Below are positions 33,718 through 42,078 of a stretch of 64,000 nucleotides of DNA, piece after piece. Source of the DNA: Foetidibacter luteolus (GTDB lineage: Bacteria; Bacteroidota; Bacteroidia; Chitinophagales; Chitinophagaceae); assembly GCF_009650435.1 (NCBI RefSeq), contig NZ_VVIP01000094.1:1-64000 (forward strand). The letters run 5' to 3'. Position 1 is the first letter of the stretch; each line of letters starts with the position of its first letter. The position numbers and the translations under genes are program-made. The notes below the pieces were generated by a model. That model worked only from the letters and a program-made list of their open reading frames with translations. It searched no databases and was not told the DNA's origin.

Positions 33718-35175
33718 ATGCTAACTAAACATTTTGCTGCGTTCTTTTTTGCCGCGGTTTTTTTATGCGGCAATGCGGGTGCGCAAACCTTTGACAGGTA
33801 CCAAAGTAACTGGGAGTCTTTAAAAAAGTACCAGGTGCCAGATTGGTTCAGAGATGCCAAGTTTGGCATCTTTATTCACTGGGGCGTTTACTCGGTTCCT
33901 GCTTTCAGGAACGAATGGTATCCACGTAATATGTACCAGCAGGGGTCAGACGAATATAAGCACCAGCTTGAAAAGTATGGCCCCCTGGATAAGTTTGGCT
34001 ACAAAGATTTTATACCGCAGTTTAAAGCCGAAAAATTTAACGCGGATGAGTGGGCTGCACTCTTCGCAAAAGCCGGGGCTAAGTATGTAGTGCCCGTAGC
34101 GGAACACCACGACGGCTTTGCCATGTATAAAACAACCTTATCTAAATGGAATGCTGTTGAAATGGGCCCTAAGCGTGATGTGATTGAAGAACTGGCTGCC
34201 GCCTTTAAAAAACAAAACCTGGTGTTGGGCCTGTCTTCCCACCGTATTGAGCATTGGTTTTTTATGAATGGTGGCAGAAAGTTCATGAGCGATGTAATAG
34301 ACCCCGCCTATGCCGATTTCTATGGCCCTGCCAGGGAGGAAAATGAAACGATGACACCCGAATATATGAACGACTGGCTGCTGCGTTGCACAGAACTGGT
34401 AGATAAATACCAGCCCCAGTTGGTGTGGTTTGACTGGTGGATTGAACAACCGGCTTTGGATGCCTATAAAAAGTCTTTTGCTTCTTACTACTACAACAAA
34501 GGGCTTGAGTGGAACAAAGGTGTGGTGATAAATTACAAGAACACCGGTTTTCCTGAAGGTACTGCCGTGCTTGATATAGAACGTGGCAAGCTTACCGGCA
34601 TAAGGAACATGAGCTGGCAAACAGACGATGCGGTGGGCTTTAAATCGTGGGGCTATATACCTGATGACAATTTTAAGTCATCAAAATATCTAATCACTAA
34701 TCTTGTTGATATAGTCAGCAAAAACGGCAACCTGTTGTTGAATATCGGCCCAAGGCCGGATGGAACTATTCCGCAGGAAGAGCAGGACATATTACTGGCA
34801 GTGGGTAAGTGGCTGCAGGTAAACGGAGAAGCCATCTATGGCACACGCCCCTGGAAGACTTTCGGCGAAGGCCCCACGGAAGTAATAGGTGGATCATTTG
34901 TAGATGATAAGGTAAAACCATTCACTGCGCAGGACATACGTTTTACAACAAAAGGCGATACGTTGTATGCCATCGCTTTGGACATACCATCCGCACCGGT
35001 TACGGTAAAAACACTTGCTTTAAAAGCCGGTAACGGAAATGTTGCGGGCATTGAATTGGTGGGCAGCACGGAAAAGGTTAGCTGGCAGCAAAAAGCTGAT
35101 GGTTTGGTTATTCAGCCGCTAAAGCAATACCCGGCAGAGAGTGCTGTGGTATATAAAATAACTTTTAAAAAGTAA
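33718..35175 (+). CDS. alpha-L-fucosidase, GH29
   Basis: A 485-residue exported glycosidase with signal peptide 1-22. KFGIFIHWGVYSVPAF and VVPVAEHHDGFAMY are strong GH29 signatures, and the nucleophile is probably D239 in LVWFDWW. A C-terminal beta-sandwich domain follows (about 400-485). It removes alpha-linked L-fucose from oligosaccharides in the periplasm or outside, feeding the FucP permease. The ATG at 33718 directly starts the signal peptide; an in-frame upstream ATG would place repeat-like sequence first. Confidence 0.93.
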   Translation: MLTKHFAAFFFAAVFLCGNAGAQTFDRYQSNWESLKKYQVPDWFRDAKFGIFIHWGVYSVPAFRNEWYPRNMYQQGSDEYKHQLEKYGPLDKFGYKDFIPQFKAEKFNADEWAALFAKAGAKYVVPVAEHHDGFAMYKTTLSKWNAVEMGPKRDVIEELAAAFKKQNLVLGLSSHRIEHWFFMNGGRKFMSDVIDPAYADFYGPAREENETMTPEYMNDWLLRCTELVDKYQPQLVWFDWWIEQPALDAYKKSFASYYYNKGLEWNKGVVINYKNTGFPEGTAVLDIERGKLTGIRNMSWQTDDAVGFKSWGYIPDDNFKSSKYLITNLVDIVSKNGNLLLNIGPRPDGTIPQEEQDILLAVGKWLQVNGEAIYGTRPWKTFGEGPTEVIGGSFVDDKVKPFTAQDIRFTTKGDTLYAIALDIPSAPVTVKTLALKAGNGNVAGIELVGSTEKVSWQQKADGLVIQPLKQYPAESAVVYKITFKK

Positions 35176-35315
35176 ATCGGTACAACCCGGGTAAAACTTG
35201 GTTGGTCTGTTGAAACTTTTGCCAAATAGGTTTTGCCCCTCTCTTTTGGAGTGGGGTTGGGGTGAGGTGAAAGATTGCATCTTTTGCTTGCTGCAACCAT
35301 CAAAAACATTTTGAC

Positions 35316-36326
35316 ATGACATCATTGGTGTGCACACAGCCGGGATTTTTTGAGTACAGCAACACAGCAAAGCCCGAATTAGAAAAAAACAAGGCACTGT
35401 TGCGCATCAGGCGCATCGGTATTTGCGGAACAGATTTACACGCTTTTGAAGGCACACAGCCTTTCTTCAGTTATCCGCGGGTGCTTGGTCATGAGATTGC
35501 CGCGGAACTGGTTGATGCGGACGGTGCCGATGATTTTAAACCAGGCGAACTTGTTACCATCATCCCCTATTTCAATTGCGGCAGGTGTATAGCTTGCCGC
35601 AACGGAAAACCCAACTGCTGCACGTCAATACAGGTGGCGGGGGTACATACGGATGGGGGCATGGCGGAGTATTACAGTGTGCCATCTTACTCACTGGTGC
35701 ATGGTAATGGCTTAACTGCGGATGAACTTGCATTGGTAGAGCCGCTGGCCATAGGTGCGCATGGTGTTAAAAGGGCGGCAGTGCAGCCTGGTGAATATGT
35801 ATTGGTAATCGGCGCCGGGCCTATTGGGTTGGGTACAATGGAGTTTGCCCGCATTGCCGGCGCCAATGTTATTGCGTTGGATATTAACGAGGCCCGTCTG
35901 CAGTTTTGCAGGCAGCACCTTGCCGTTACGCATACTGTGCTTGCCAATAGCGACGCAATGCAACAGCTAAGCGCTATTACAAACGGCGATATGCCAACCG
36001 TGGTAATTGACGCTACGGGTAACCTTAAGGCCATTAATAATGCGTTTCAATATATGGCGCATGGAGCAAGGTATGTGCTCATTGGGTTGCAAAAGGGCGA
36101 TATCAGTTTCAGTCACCCCGAGTTTCACAAACGTGAAGGTACGTTAATGAGCAGCCGCAATGCAACACGGCAGGATTTTGAACACGTTATCGCAAGTATG
36201 AAAGCGGGGCTTGTAAACCCTGCCACATACATAACACACAGGGTTGCTTTTGGTAATGTAAAAACTGAATTCGAAAGTTTTTTAAACCCGGCCAACGGTG
36301 TTATTAAAGCAATGATTGAAGTATAA
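35316..36326 (+). CDS. zinc-dependent alcohol/sugar dehydrogenase (MDR family)
   Basis: A 336-residue medium-chain dehydrogenase. Catalytic zinc ligands are in GICGTDLHAF and VLGHEIAAELV, structural zinc ligands in FNCGRCIACRNGKPNCC, and the nucleotide-binding motif is VIGAGPIGLG followed by VIALDINEARL. It resembles L-threonine/sorbitol/galactitol dehydrogenases. In this cluster it could oxidise L-fucose or a related sugar, giving a back-up or main activity for the SDR with altered active site. Specificity cannot be read from sequence. Confidence 0.85.
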   Translation: MTSLVCTQPGFFEYSNTAKPELEKNKALLRIRRIGICGTDLHAFEGTQPFFSYPRVLGHEIAAELVDADGADDFKPGELVTIIPYFNCGRCIACRNGKPNCCTSIQVAGVHTDGGMAEYYSVPSYSLVHGNGLTADELALVEPLAIGAHGVKRAAVQPGEYVLVIGAGPIGLGTMEFARIAGANVIALDINEARLQFCRQHLAVTHTVLANSDAMQQLSAITNGDMPTVVIDATGNLKAINNAFQYMAHGARYVLIGLQKGDISFSHPEFHKREGTLMSSRNATRQDFEHVIASMKAGLVNPATYITHRVAFGNVKTEFESFLNPANGVIKAMIEV

Positions 36327-36364
36327 CTACAGGCGTAAAGCTGCGGGCTACAGGTACTGCTCAA

Positions 36365-36417
36365 AGCTCGCAGCTCGCAGCTCAAAGCTCATAGCTCATA
36401 GCTCATAGCTCGTAGCT
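36365..36417. repeat. 7-bp tandem repeat (AGCTCAT/AGCTCGC)
   Basis: About 7.5 copies of a 7-bp unit AGCTCnn, just after the zinc dehydrogenase stop. Partial complementarity (AGCT) allows many alternative hairpins. Confidence 0.8.
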
Positions 36418-36446
36418 TTTTATGGCCTTAGCTGTATTGCTACTAT

Positions 36447-36505
36447 TAAGCATCGTTGTGTCACTCACTTGTACGTTCGGTAATGCTACTCACCATAGTG
36501 TAACT
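36447..36505 (-). repeat. dispersed repeat family A, inverted partial copy
   Basis: GCATCGTTGTGTCACTCACT, TGTACGTTCGGTAATGC, TACTCACCATAGTG. This is the complement of the GTACAAGTGAGTGACACAAC variant. A G/C-rich CCCCTCTCCGGGCGGCGAGG stretch at 36593 completes the 381-bp gap before the GH95 gene. Confidence 0.7.
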
Positions 36506-36707
36506 TGTTCAGTGTTGGGTAAAATGAAGTATGCGGGAATAAACTTTGGCTTAAGCCTTTCAAGAACGTCTAATTAAACCCAGGGCTTATTGCCCCTCTC
36601 CGGGCGGCGAGGGGTTGGAGGTGAGGCGATGCAGGTAGTATAATATTTCAGCAATTCAGCCGGATCAAAGCTTATAAACCCTTAAAACAAAAAGACATTC
36701 TAAGATT

Positions 36708-39182
36708 ATGAAGAACATAGCGATACTTTTTATCTTCTTTGCCCTCAGCATCACCAATGCACTTGCCCAGGATGACTTAACCCTTTGGTATAGGCAACCA
36801 GCCGCCGTTTGGACAGAGGCTTTGCCCGTTGGCAATGGCCGCCTGGGTGCAATGGTGTTTGGTAGGGTGGATGAAGAGTTGCTGCAGTTGAATGAAGCAA
36901 CATTGTGGTCAGGCGGGCCTGTTAAACACAATGTTAACCCTCAGTCAAAAGATTACCTGCCGCAGGTAAGGGAAGCCTTGTTCCGTCATGATTATGACAG
37001 TGCCTACAAACTGGCCAGGCACATGCAGGGCGTATACTCTCAAAACTACCTTCCGCTCGGCGATTTGCTGATCCGGCAAAAGTTCGGCGGTAATAGTAAT
37101 ACCCCTGCTTCCTACAAACGTAACTTAAACATTGCCGATGCGGTTACCACTACCAGTTTTACTGTTAACGGAGTTGATTATAAGCGGGAAATATTTGCTT
37201 CAGCCCCGGCACAGGTTATCGTAATAAAGCTTTCGGCAAGTAAGCCGAAGCAGATAAGTGCACTTATTAAGGCAAACAGTTTAATAAGGCACCACAACGA
37301 AGCCGCGGGTAAAGATTTGCTGCTGTTGAAGGGCAAAGCACCGGCGCATTCAGATCCCAATTATCACAGCAGTAAAGAACCCATTATTTATGAAGACGCT
37401 TCCGGGTGTAACGGCATGCGGTTTGAAATGCTGGTGAAAGCGGTAACCCAGGATGGAATGGTAAGTACAGATACCAGCGGTATTACAATCAAAGATGCGT
37501 CAGAAGTGTTGCTCTTCGTATCTGCTGCCACAAGCTTCAATAGTTTTGACAAATGCCCCGATAGTGAAGGCAAGGATGAACACCAGCTTGCACTTCGTTA
37601 CCTGCAACAAAGTCTTAACAAGAATTATTCATCCTTGCTTAAAGAGCACCTTGCCGACTATCAGCATTTCTTTAACCGTGTTTCTTTAGCGTTTAACAAT
37701 AGCCAAAGCAGTAAGGCCAGCCTGCCAACAGATGAAAGGCTGGAGGCGTACACAAAAGGCGGAGATGATGATGGCCTGGAAGCATTGTATTTCCAGTATG
37801 GGCGTTACCTGCTGATAGCATCTTCCCGTACGCCAAATGCACCGGCCAACCTGCAGGGTATATGGAACAATATGATGCAGCCGCCATGGAGCTCTAACTA
37901 CACCATCAATATCAATACACAGATGAACTACTGGCCTTCAGAGGTTGGAAATTTATCTGAGCTTCACCAGCCTGCGCTGGACCTGGTAAAGAATCTTTCT
38001 GTTACCGGTGCGGTTACTGCAAAAGAATTTTATGGTATTGATAAGGGCTGGGTGGCGCATCATAATTCAGATATATGGGCACTGTCCAACGCCGTAGGTA
38101 ATGTGGGCAGTGGCGACCCCAAATGGGCCAACTGGTCAATGGGCGCCAACTGGATGAGCCGCGATTTGTGGGAACATTACCTGTTTACGGGGGACAAAAA
38201 ATTCCTGGAAAAAACAGCCTATCCTATCATGAAAGGGGCTGCTGAATTTGCCCTGCGATGGTTGGTTACAGATGATAGCGGTTATCTTGTAACGGCTCCG
38301 TCCTTCTCACCGGAGAACGAGTATTTTTTCGACGGCAAAAAACAGTCTTCTATATCCATCGCAACTACCATGGATATCAGTATCATCAGGGATTTGTTCG
38401 GCAACCTGGTAACAGCCGGAAAAATACTGGGTACCGATAAAGCTTTTACCGATACACTTCAGAAAAAAATAGCCAGGTTATACCCCTTTCGCATCGGCCG
38501 CAAGGGCAACCTGCAGGAATGGTTCCAGGATTATGAGGACCCGGAACCCCACCACAGGCATGTTTCGCACCTGTATGCGCTGCATCCCGCAACGCAAATT
38601 TCACCGGTTACAACACCTGTGCTGGCAAATGCGGCAAAACGTACACTGGAACTTCGTGGCGATGATGGCACAGGCTGGAGCCTTGCATGGAAAGTAAATT
38701 TCTGGGCCCGCCTGCTGGATGGCGACCATGCCTACAAACTGTACCGCAATCTGCTGCGCCTTACTAAGGAAACGGCTACGGATTATGGTTCGCATGGTGG
38801 TGCTTATCCCAACCTTTTCGATGCGCATCCGCCGTTCCAGATTGATGGTAACTTTGCCGGTACGGCCGGCGTGGCGGAAATGTTGCTGCAAAGCCAGAAT
38901 AATGAGTTGCATTTACTGCCGGCCATACCGGCAAAATGGGCCTCCGGCTCGGTAAAAGGCTTGCGTGCAAGGGGCGGTTTTGAAGTTAGTATAAACTGGA
39001 ACAACCAACTTGTTCAAAACGCGGTTATCACTTCCTTAAATGGTGGTGTTTGCAATATCCGCACGGCTAATAAAGTAGGTGTAAAAGGCATAAGCGCAAA
39101 GGCAACCAACACAGCCAGTGGTTATGTGCTGTCTTTTAACACAGAGAAAGGTAAAAAATATGAAGTGGTGAGTAGTGAATAG
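36708..39182 (+). CDS. alpha-L-fucosidase, GH95
   Basis: An 824-residue exported glycosidase with signal peptide 1-20. The N-terminal beta domain opens with LTLWYRQPAAVWTEALPVGN, GRLGAMVFGRVDEELLQLNE and ATLWSGGP, the classic GH95 start. The (alpha/alpha)6 domain contains PANLQGIWNNMMQPPWSSNY, NINTQMNYWPSE and HHRHVSHLYALHPATQISP. GH95 enzymes act by inversion, mostly on alpha-1,2-L-fucosyl linkages. With the GH29 enzyme it covers release of fucose from plant or host glycans for this cluster. Confidence 0.94.
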   Translation: MKNIAILFIFFALSITNALAQDDLTLWYRQPAAVWTEALPVGNGRLGAMVFGRVDEELLQLNEATLWSGGPVKHNVNPQSKDYLPQVREALFRHDYDSAYKLARHMQGVYSQNYLPLGDLLIRQKFGGNSNTPASYKRNLNIADAVTTTSFTVNGVDYKREIFASAPAQVIVIKLSASKPKQISALIKANSLIRHHNEAAGKDLLLLKGKAPAHSDPNYHSSKEPIIYEDASGCNGMRFEMLVKAVTQDGMVSTDTSGITIKDASEVLLFVSAATSFNSFDKCPDSEGKDEHQLALRYLQQSLNKNYSSLLKEHLADYQHFFNRVSLAFNNSQSSKASLPTDERLEAYTKGGDDDGLEALYFQYGRYLLIASSRTPNAPANLQGIWNNMMQPPWSSNYTININTQMNYWPSEVGNLSELHQPALDLVKNLSVTGAVTAKEFYGIDKGWVAHHNSDIWALSNAVGNVGSGDPKWANWSMGANWMSRDLWEHYLFTGDKKFLEKTAYPIMKGAAEFALRWLVTDDSGYLVTAPSFSPENEYFFDGKKQSSISIATTMDISIIRDLFGNLVTAGKILGTDKAFTDTLQKKIARLYPFRIGRKGNLQEWFQDYEDPEPHHRHVSHLYALHPATQISPVTTPVLANAAKRTLELRGDDGTGWSLAWKVNFWARLLDGDHAYKLYRNLLRLTKETATDYGSHGGAYPNLFDAHPPFQIDGNFAGTAGVAEMLLQSQNNELHLLPAIPAKWASGSVKGLRARGGFEVSINWNNQLVQNAVITSLNGGVCNIRTANKVGVKGISAKATNTASGYVLSFNTEKGKKYEVVSSE

Positions 39183-39207
39183 TAAATCAATGTCTTTTAG
39201 TTAAGGA

Positions 39208-39284
39208 TGTCAGCCTGAGCCTGTCGAAGGCGGATGCGTGAAAAGCAAGATACATAAAGCGGTTTCGACAAGTTCAACCTGACA
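39208..39284. repeat. inverted repeat element (family E)
   Basis: Left arm TGTCAGCCTGAGCCTGTCGA (39208), right arm TTCGACAAGTTCAACCTGAC (39264), imperfect 21-bp arms. The word CCTTCGACAAGCTCAGGCTG recurs near 45983. It probably forms a hairpin after the GH95 gene. Confidence 0.75.
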
Positions 39285-39412
39285 TTCGTTTCTTAACTAA
39301 ATGACAATAAATAGTGAATGGTCAGCGGCGGGCAGTGAGCAATGGACAACTTAAAAGGGGTTTGATAAGCCCATTTAGGTAGTGTGGGTACCCGGCTTTG
39401 AGAATAAGCATG

Positions 39413-39470
39413 AAGCATCGTTGCGTCGCACTCTTCTGCGTTTTGCTCTCTATTCAGCATGGTGATACAG
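39413..39470 (-). repeat. dispersed repeat family A, inverted partial copy
   Basis: GCATCGTTGCGTCGCACTCT, then TCTGCGTTTTGCTCTCTATT. This is the complement of the family A core GAGTGCGACGCAA plus the upstream GCGAACAAGGCG region, diverged. Confidence 0.6.
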
Positions 39471-39510
39471 GCTTTGGCGAAGTAAGAACACGCAATGTAA
39501 AACCGGTAAA

Positions 39511-39604
39511 ACTTTGGCTAAAGCCAGTGCGGCCAGGCTCCTGTTAACCCAAGGCTTAAGCCTTGGGTTAACGTAACATTATGTGGTTTGGCTTTAGCCA
39601 AAGT
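39511..39604. repeat. nested perfect inverted repeats
   Basis: Outer arms ACTTTGGCTAAAGCCA (39511-39526) and TGGCTTTAGCCAAAGT (39589-39604) match perfectly over 16 bp. Inside is a perfect 30-nt palindrome (39543-39572) centred on CTTAAG with arms GTTAACCCAAGG and CCTTGGGTTAAC. The structure lies about 100 bp upstream of the UxaA-family gene. Confidence 0.85.
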
Positions 39605-39702
39605 AAACAGGTGTGGTTGGCATAATCAACAGAAGTATAAAGGAAAGAAAACGGCAACAGGTAACTGTTAACCCGCAACAAATAAATTTAAACAAATACA
39701 AC

Positions 39703-41346
39703 ATGAAACACGCAATTACAAAAGTGCATCCGAAAGACAATGTGATAGTGGCATTGCGTAATTTGGACAAAGGAGAACATTTTACCTATAATGGCGAAGA
39801 GTTTGTAACTGCCGAACCTGTGGCAGCCAAGCATAAATTTACTACACAGGAGCTACAGCCCGGCGATGAGGTATATATGTATGGCGTGCTTGTGGGCAAA
39901 GCAAAAACGGCGATACCTAAAGCGGCCAGGATATCTGTTGAAAACCTGCAGCACGCATCAGATTCGTTTACGCTTGGTAAGCGTAAAACAGAGTGGCATG
40001 TGCCGGATGTATCCAGATGGAAAGAGGCAACATTCAACGGGTATCATCGTGGCGATGGCAGCGTGGGGGTAGCCAATTATTGGGTAATCGTGCCATTGGT
40101 TTTTTGCGAAAACCGCAATGTGGAAGTGTTGCGTGAAGCATTGGTGGAAAAGCTCGGCTATGGCAGAAAGAACAAGTATAACCAGTTTACGGATGAAATT
40201 ATTTCGTCGTATAAGGCTGGCAAAAATATCAGCGAAATAACCGTAGAGTACACACCTTCCGCAAATAAGGAAGACAGGTTATTTAAGAACGTAGATGGCA
40301 TTAAGTTCTTGTTGCATGATGGCGGTTGCGGCGGCACCAGGCAGGATGCAAGGGCTTTGTGCGGCTTGCTCGCAGGCTATATTACCCACAGCAATGTGGC
40401 CGGCGCTACAGTACTTAGCCTGGGTTGCCAGAATGCCCAGTTTTCCATCCTGCAGGAGGAAATAGCCAAACGCTCCGCCGGTTTTGATAAGCCTTTATAC
40501 CTTGTTGAGCAACAAAAAATAGGGCTCGAAAAAGATGTAATGGCTGAGGCCATACGCAAAACCTTTGAAGGCCTTACCATTGCCGATAAACAAGAGCGCA
40601 AACCTGCGCCTTTAAGTAAGCTGGTAATAGGGCTGGAGTGTGGTGGTTCCGATGGCTTTAGCGGCATATCTGCCAACCCTGCCATCGGCTACACATCAGA
40701 TTTGCTGGTGGCGTTAGGTGGCAGTGTAATACTGTCTGAGTTTCCGGAGCTTTGCGGTGTTGAACAGGAGCTAAGCGACCGGTGTGTTGACGAAACCACA
40801 GCCCTGCGTTTTAATGAACTGATGACTGTGTATAACAACCGGGCTAAAGCTGTAGGCAGCGGGTTTGATATGAATCCCTCGCCCGGCAACATTAAAGACG
40901 GATTGATAACAGATGCCATAAAAAGTGCCGGCGCGGCTAAAAAAGGTGGCAGTTCTCCGGTAACGGATGTGCTGGACTATCCTGAAAAAGTAACCAAGCC
41001 CGGCCTTAACCTGCTATGTACGCCTGGCAACGATGTAGAGAGTACCACCGCGGAAGTGGGCAGCGGCGCCAATGTTGTGCTGTTTACCACCGGCCTGGGC
41101 ACACCTACCGGCAATCCTATTACCCCGGTAATCAAATTATCCAGCAATACAGCTTTGTACAATAAAATGCCCGACATAATTGATATTAACACAGGTACCA
41201 TTATAGACGGTGAGGAAACCATTGAACAGGCGGGTGAACGTATTTTGGAGTATGTTGTTAAAGTAGCCAGCGGGGAACAGGTTGTAGCGGCGGTTAAACA
41301 TGGCCAGGATGATTTTATTGTCTGGAAACGTGGGGTAAGCCTTTAA
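39703..41346 (+). CDS. UxaA-family dehydratase, probable L-fuconate dehydratase
   Basis: A 547-residue protein with an N-terminal SAF domain (about 1-100) and the UxaA/GarD catalytic region, including HDGGCGGTRQDARALCGLL, LGCQNAQ, GLECGGSDGFSG and TGLGTPTGNPI. Altronate/galactarate dehydratases of this family remove water from sugar acids. Here it probably dehydrates L-fuconate to 2-keto-3-deoxy-L-fuconate, the only step of the oxidative pathway otherwise missing. A UxaA-like gene also occurs in the Campylobacter jejuni fucose locus. The ATG at 39703 fits the SAF start. Confidence 0.88.
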   Translation: MKHAITKVHPKDNVIVALRNLDKGEHFTYNGEEFVTAEPVAAKHKFTTQELQPGDEVYMYGVLVGKAKTAIPKAARISVENLQHASDSFTLGKRKTEWHVPDVSRWKEATFNGYHRGDGSVGVANYWVIVPLVFCENRNVEVLREALVEKLGYGRKNKYNQFTDEIISSYKAGKNISEITVEYTPSANKEDRLFKNVDGIKFLLHDGGCGGTRQDARALCGLLAGYITHSNVAGATVLSLGCQNAQFSILQEEIAKRSAGFDKPLYLVEQQKIGLEKDVMAEAIRKTFEGLTIADKQERKPAPLSKLVIGLECGGSDGFSGISANPAIGYTSDLLVALGGSVILSEFPELCGVEQELSDRCVDETTALRFNELMTVYNNRAKAVGSGFDMNPSPGNIKDGLITDAIKSAGAAKKGGSSPVTDVLDYPEKVTKPGLNLLCTPGNDVESTTAEVGSGANVVLFTTGLGTPTGNPITPVIKLSSNTALYNKMPDIIDINTGTIIDGEETIEQAGERILEYVVKVASGEQVVAAVKHGQDDFIVWKRGVSL

Positions 41347-41374
41347 AGTAAAATGAAATATTGAACTCTTGTAG

Positions 41375-41397
41375 CCGGGCGAAAGCCCGGTTATTTT
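41375..41397 (+). terminator. terminator at the end of the fucose block
   Basis: Stem CCGGGC with GCCCGG around a GAAA tetraloop (41375-41390), followed by TTATTTTTT. It lies 28 nt after the UxaA-family stop codon. Confidence 0.8.
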
Positions 41398-41442
41398 TTG
41401 CGGTTTTGTTTCTGCCACCGCAGGTGCCGGAAACTTTATTAC

Positions 41443-41535
41443 CTATGGGGCTGAAAAGCTGCCCAATGAACCAACTGATGAAAGGATTGCGACGCAACAG
41501 GCGATGCCATGAAACTATATAGCTGGTATCAAAAG
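41443..41535 (-). repeat. dispersed repeat family B, copy 4
   Basis: GGGGCTGAAAAGCTGCCCAA, TGAACCAACTGATGAAAGGA, TTGCGACGCAACAGGCGATG, then AGCTGGTATCAAAA. Same orientation as copy 3, in the gap between the fucose block and the STAS gene. Confidence 0.8.
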
Positions 41536-41571
41536 TATCGGCAAAAAGTGATTGTTTTGCCGGTTAAAATT

Positions 41572-41985
41572 CTACTTTTCTTCCTCTTCTTTATGGTTGT
41601 TGAACAATGGCTCATCATCGTCCATTAATTCCCGTTCAATTTCTTCCATCTGTACAATATCCCAGGCTTCGCTTTCGGTGGGGGTTATGTTCATTATATC
41701 CAAAGCTTCATATTCTTCCAACTGTTCTTCCAGTTTTTCGTTTACCTCGCAAATGACGAAAGAAGCGTTTTTTTCGTAAAAATGCTGTTGCAAATTCACT
41801 AACTTTATCACAGAGCTTTCATCAATTACAGATACATTCTTTAAATTGAGTACAACGTTTCCAATATCCGGTTGAGAATTTGTTTGTATAAGTTTTGCGA
41901 GTTCATCTGTTAAATTGTCAGACAAAGCATCAACATCAGGCGTAATTACTGTAAATTTCTCTCTGGTATCAATTTTGACTTGCAT
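41572..41985 (-). CDS. STAS-domain protein with acidic tail
   Basis: A 137-residue cytoplasmic protein. Residues 1-100 fit a STAS fold (NVVLNLKNVSVIDESSVIKL, with Ser/Asp around the usual phosphorylation site), and 105-137 are strongly acidic (ending FNNHKEEEEK). STAS proteins of this size are usually anti-sigma factor antagonists or components of signalling complexes. No kinase or phosphatase partner is adjacent. It is divergent from clpC with 93 bp between starts, so the two may share a regulatory region. Confidence 0.75.
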   Translation of the reverse strand: MQVKIDTREKFTVITPDVDALSDNLTDELAKLIQTNSQPDIGNVVLNLKNVSVIDESSVIKLVNLQQHFYEKNASFVICEVNEKLEEQLEEYEALDIMNITPTESEAWDIVQMEEIERELMDDDEPLFNNHKEEEEK

Positions 41986-42078
41986 ACGACTTATTAAGGT
42001 TTAACAGACAGGACAAAGCGGTGCAGAATTCGGCTCAAAAATATTCGTTATAATTGTATCAATTCTAATTTATTTAAT

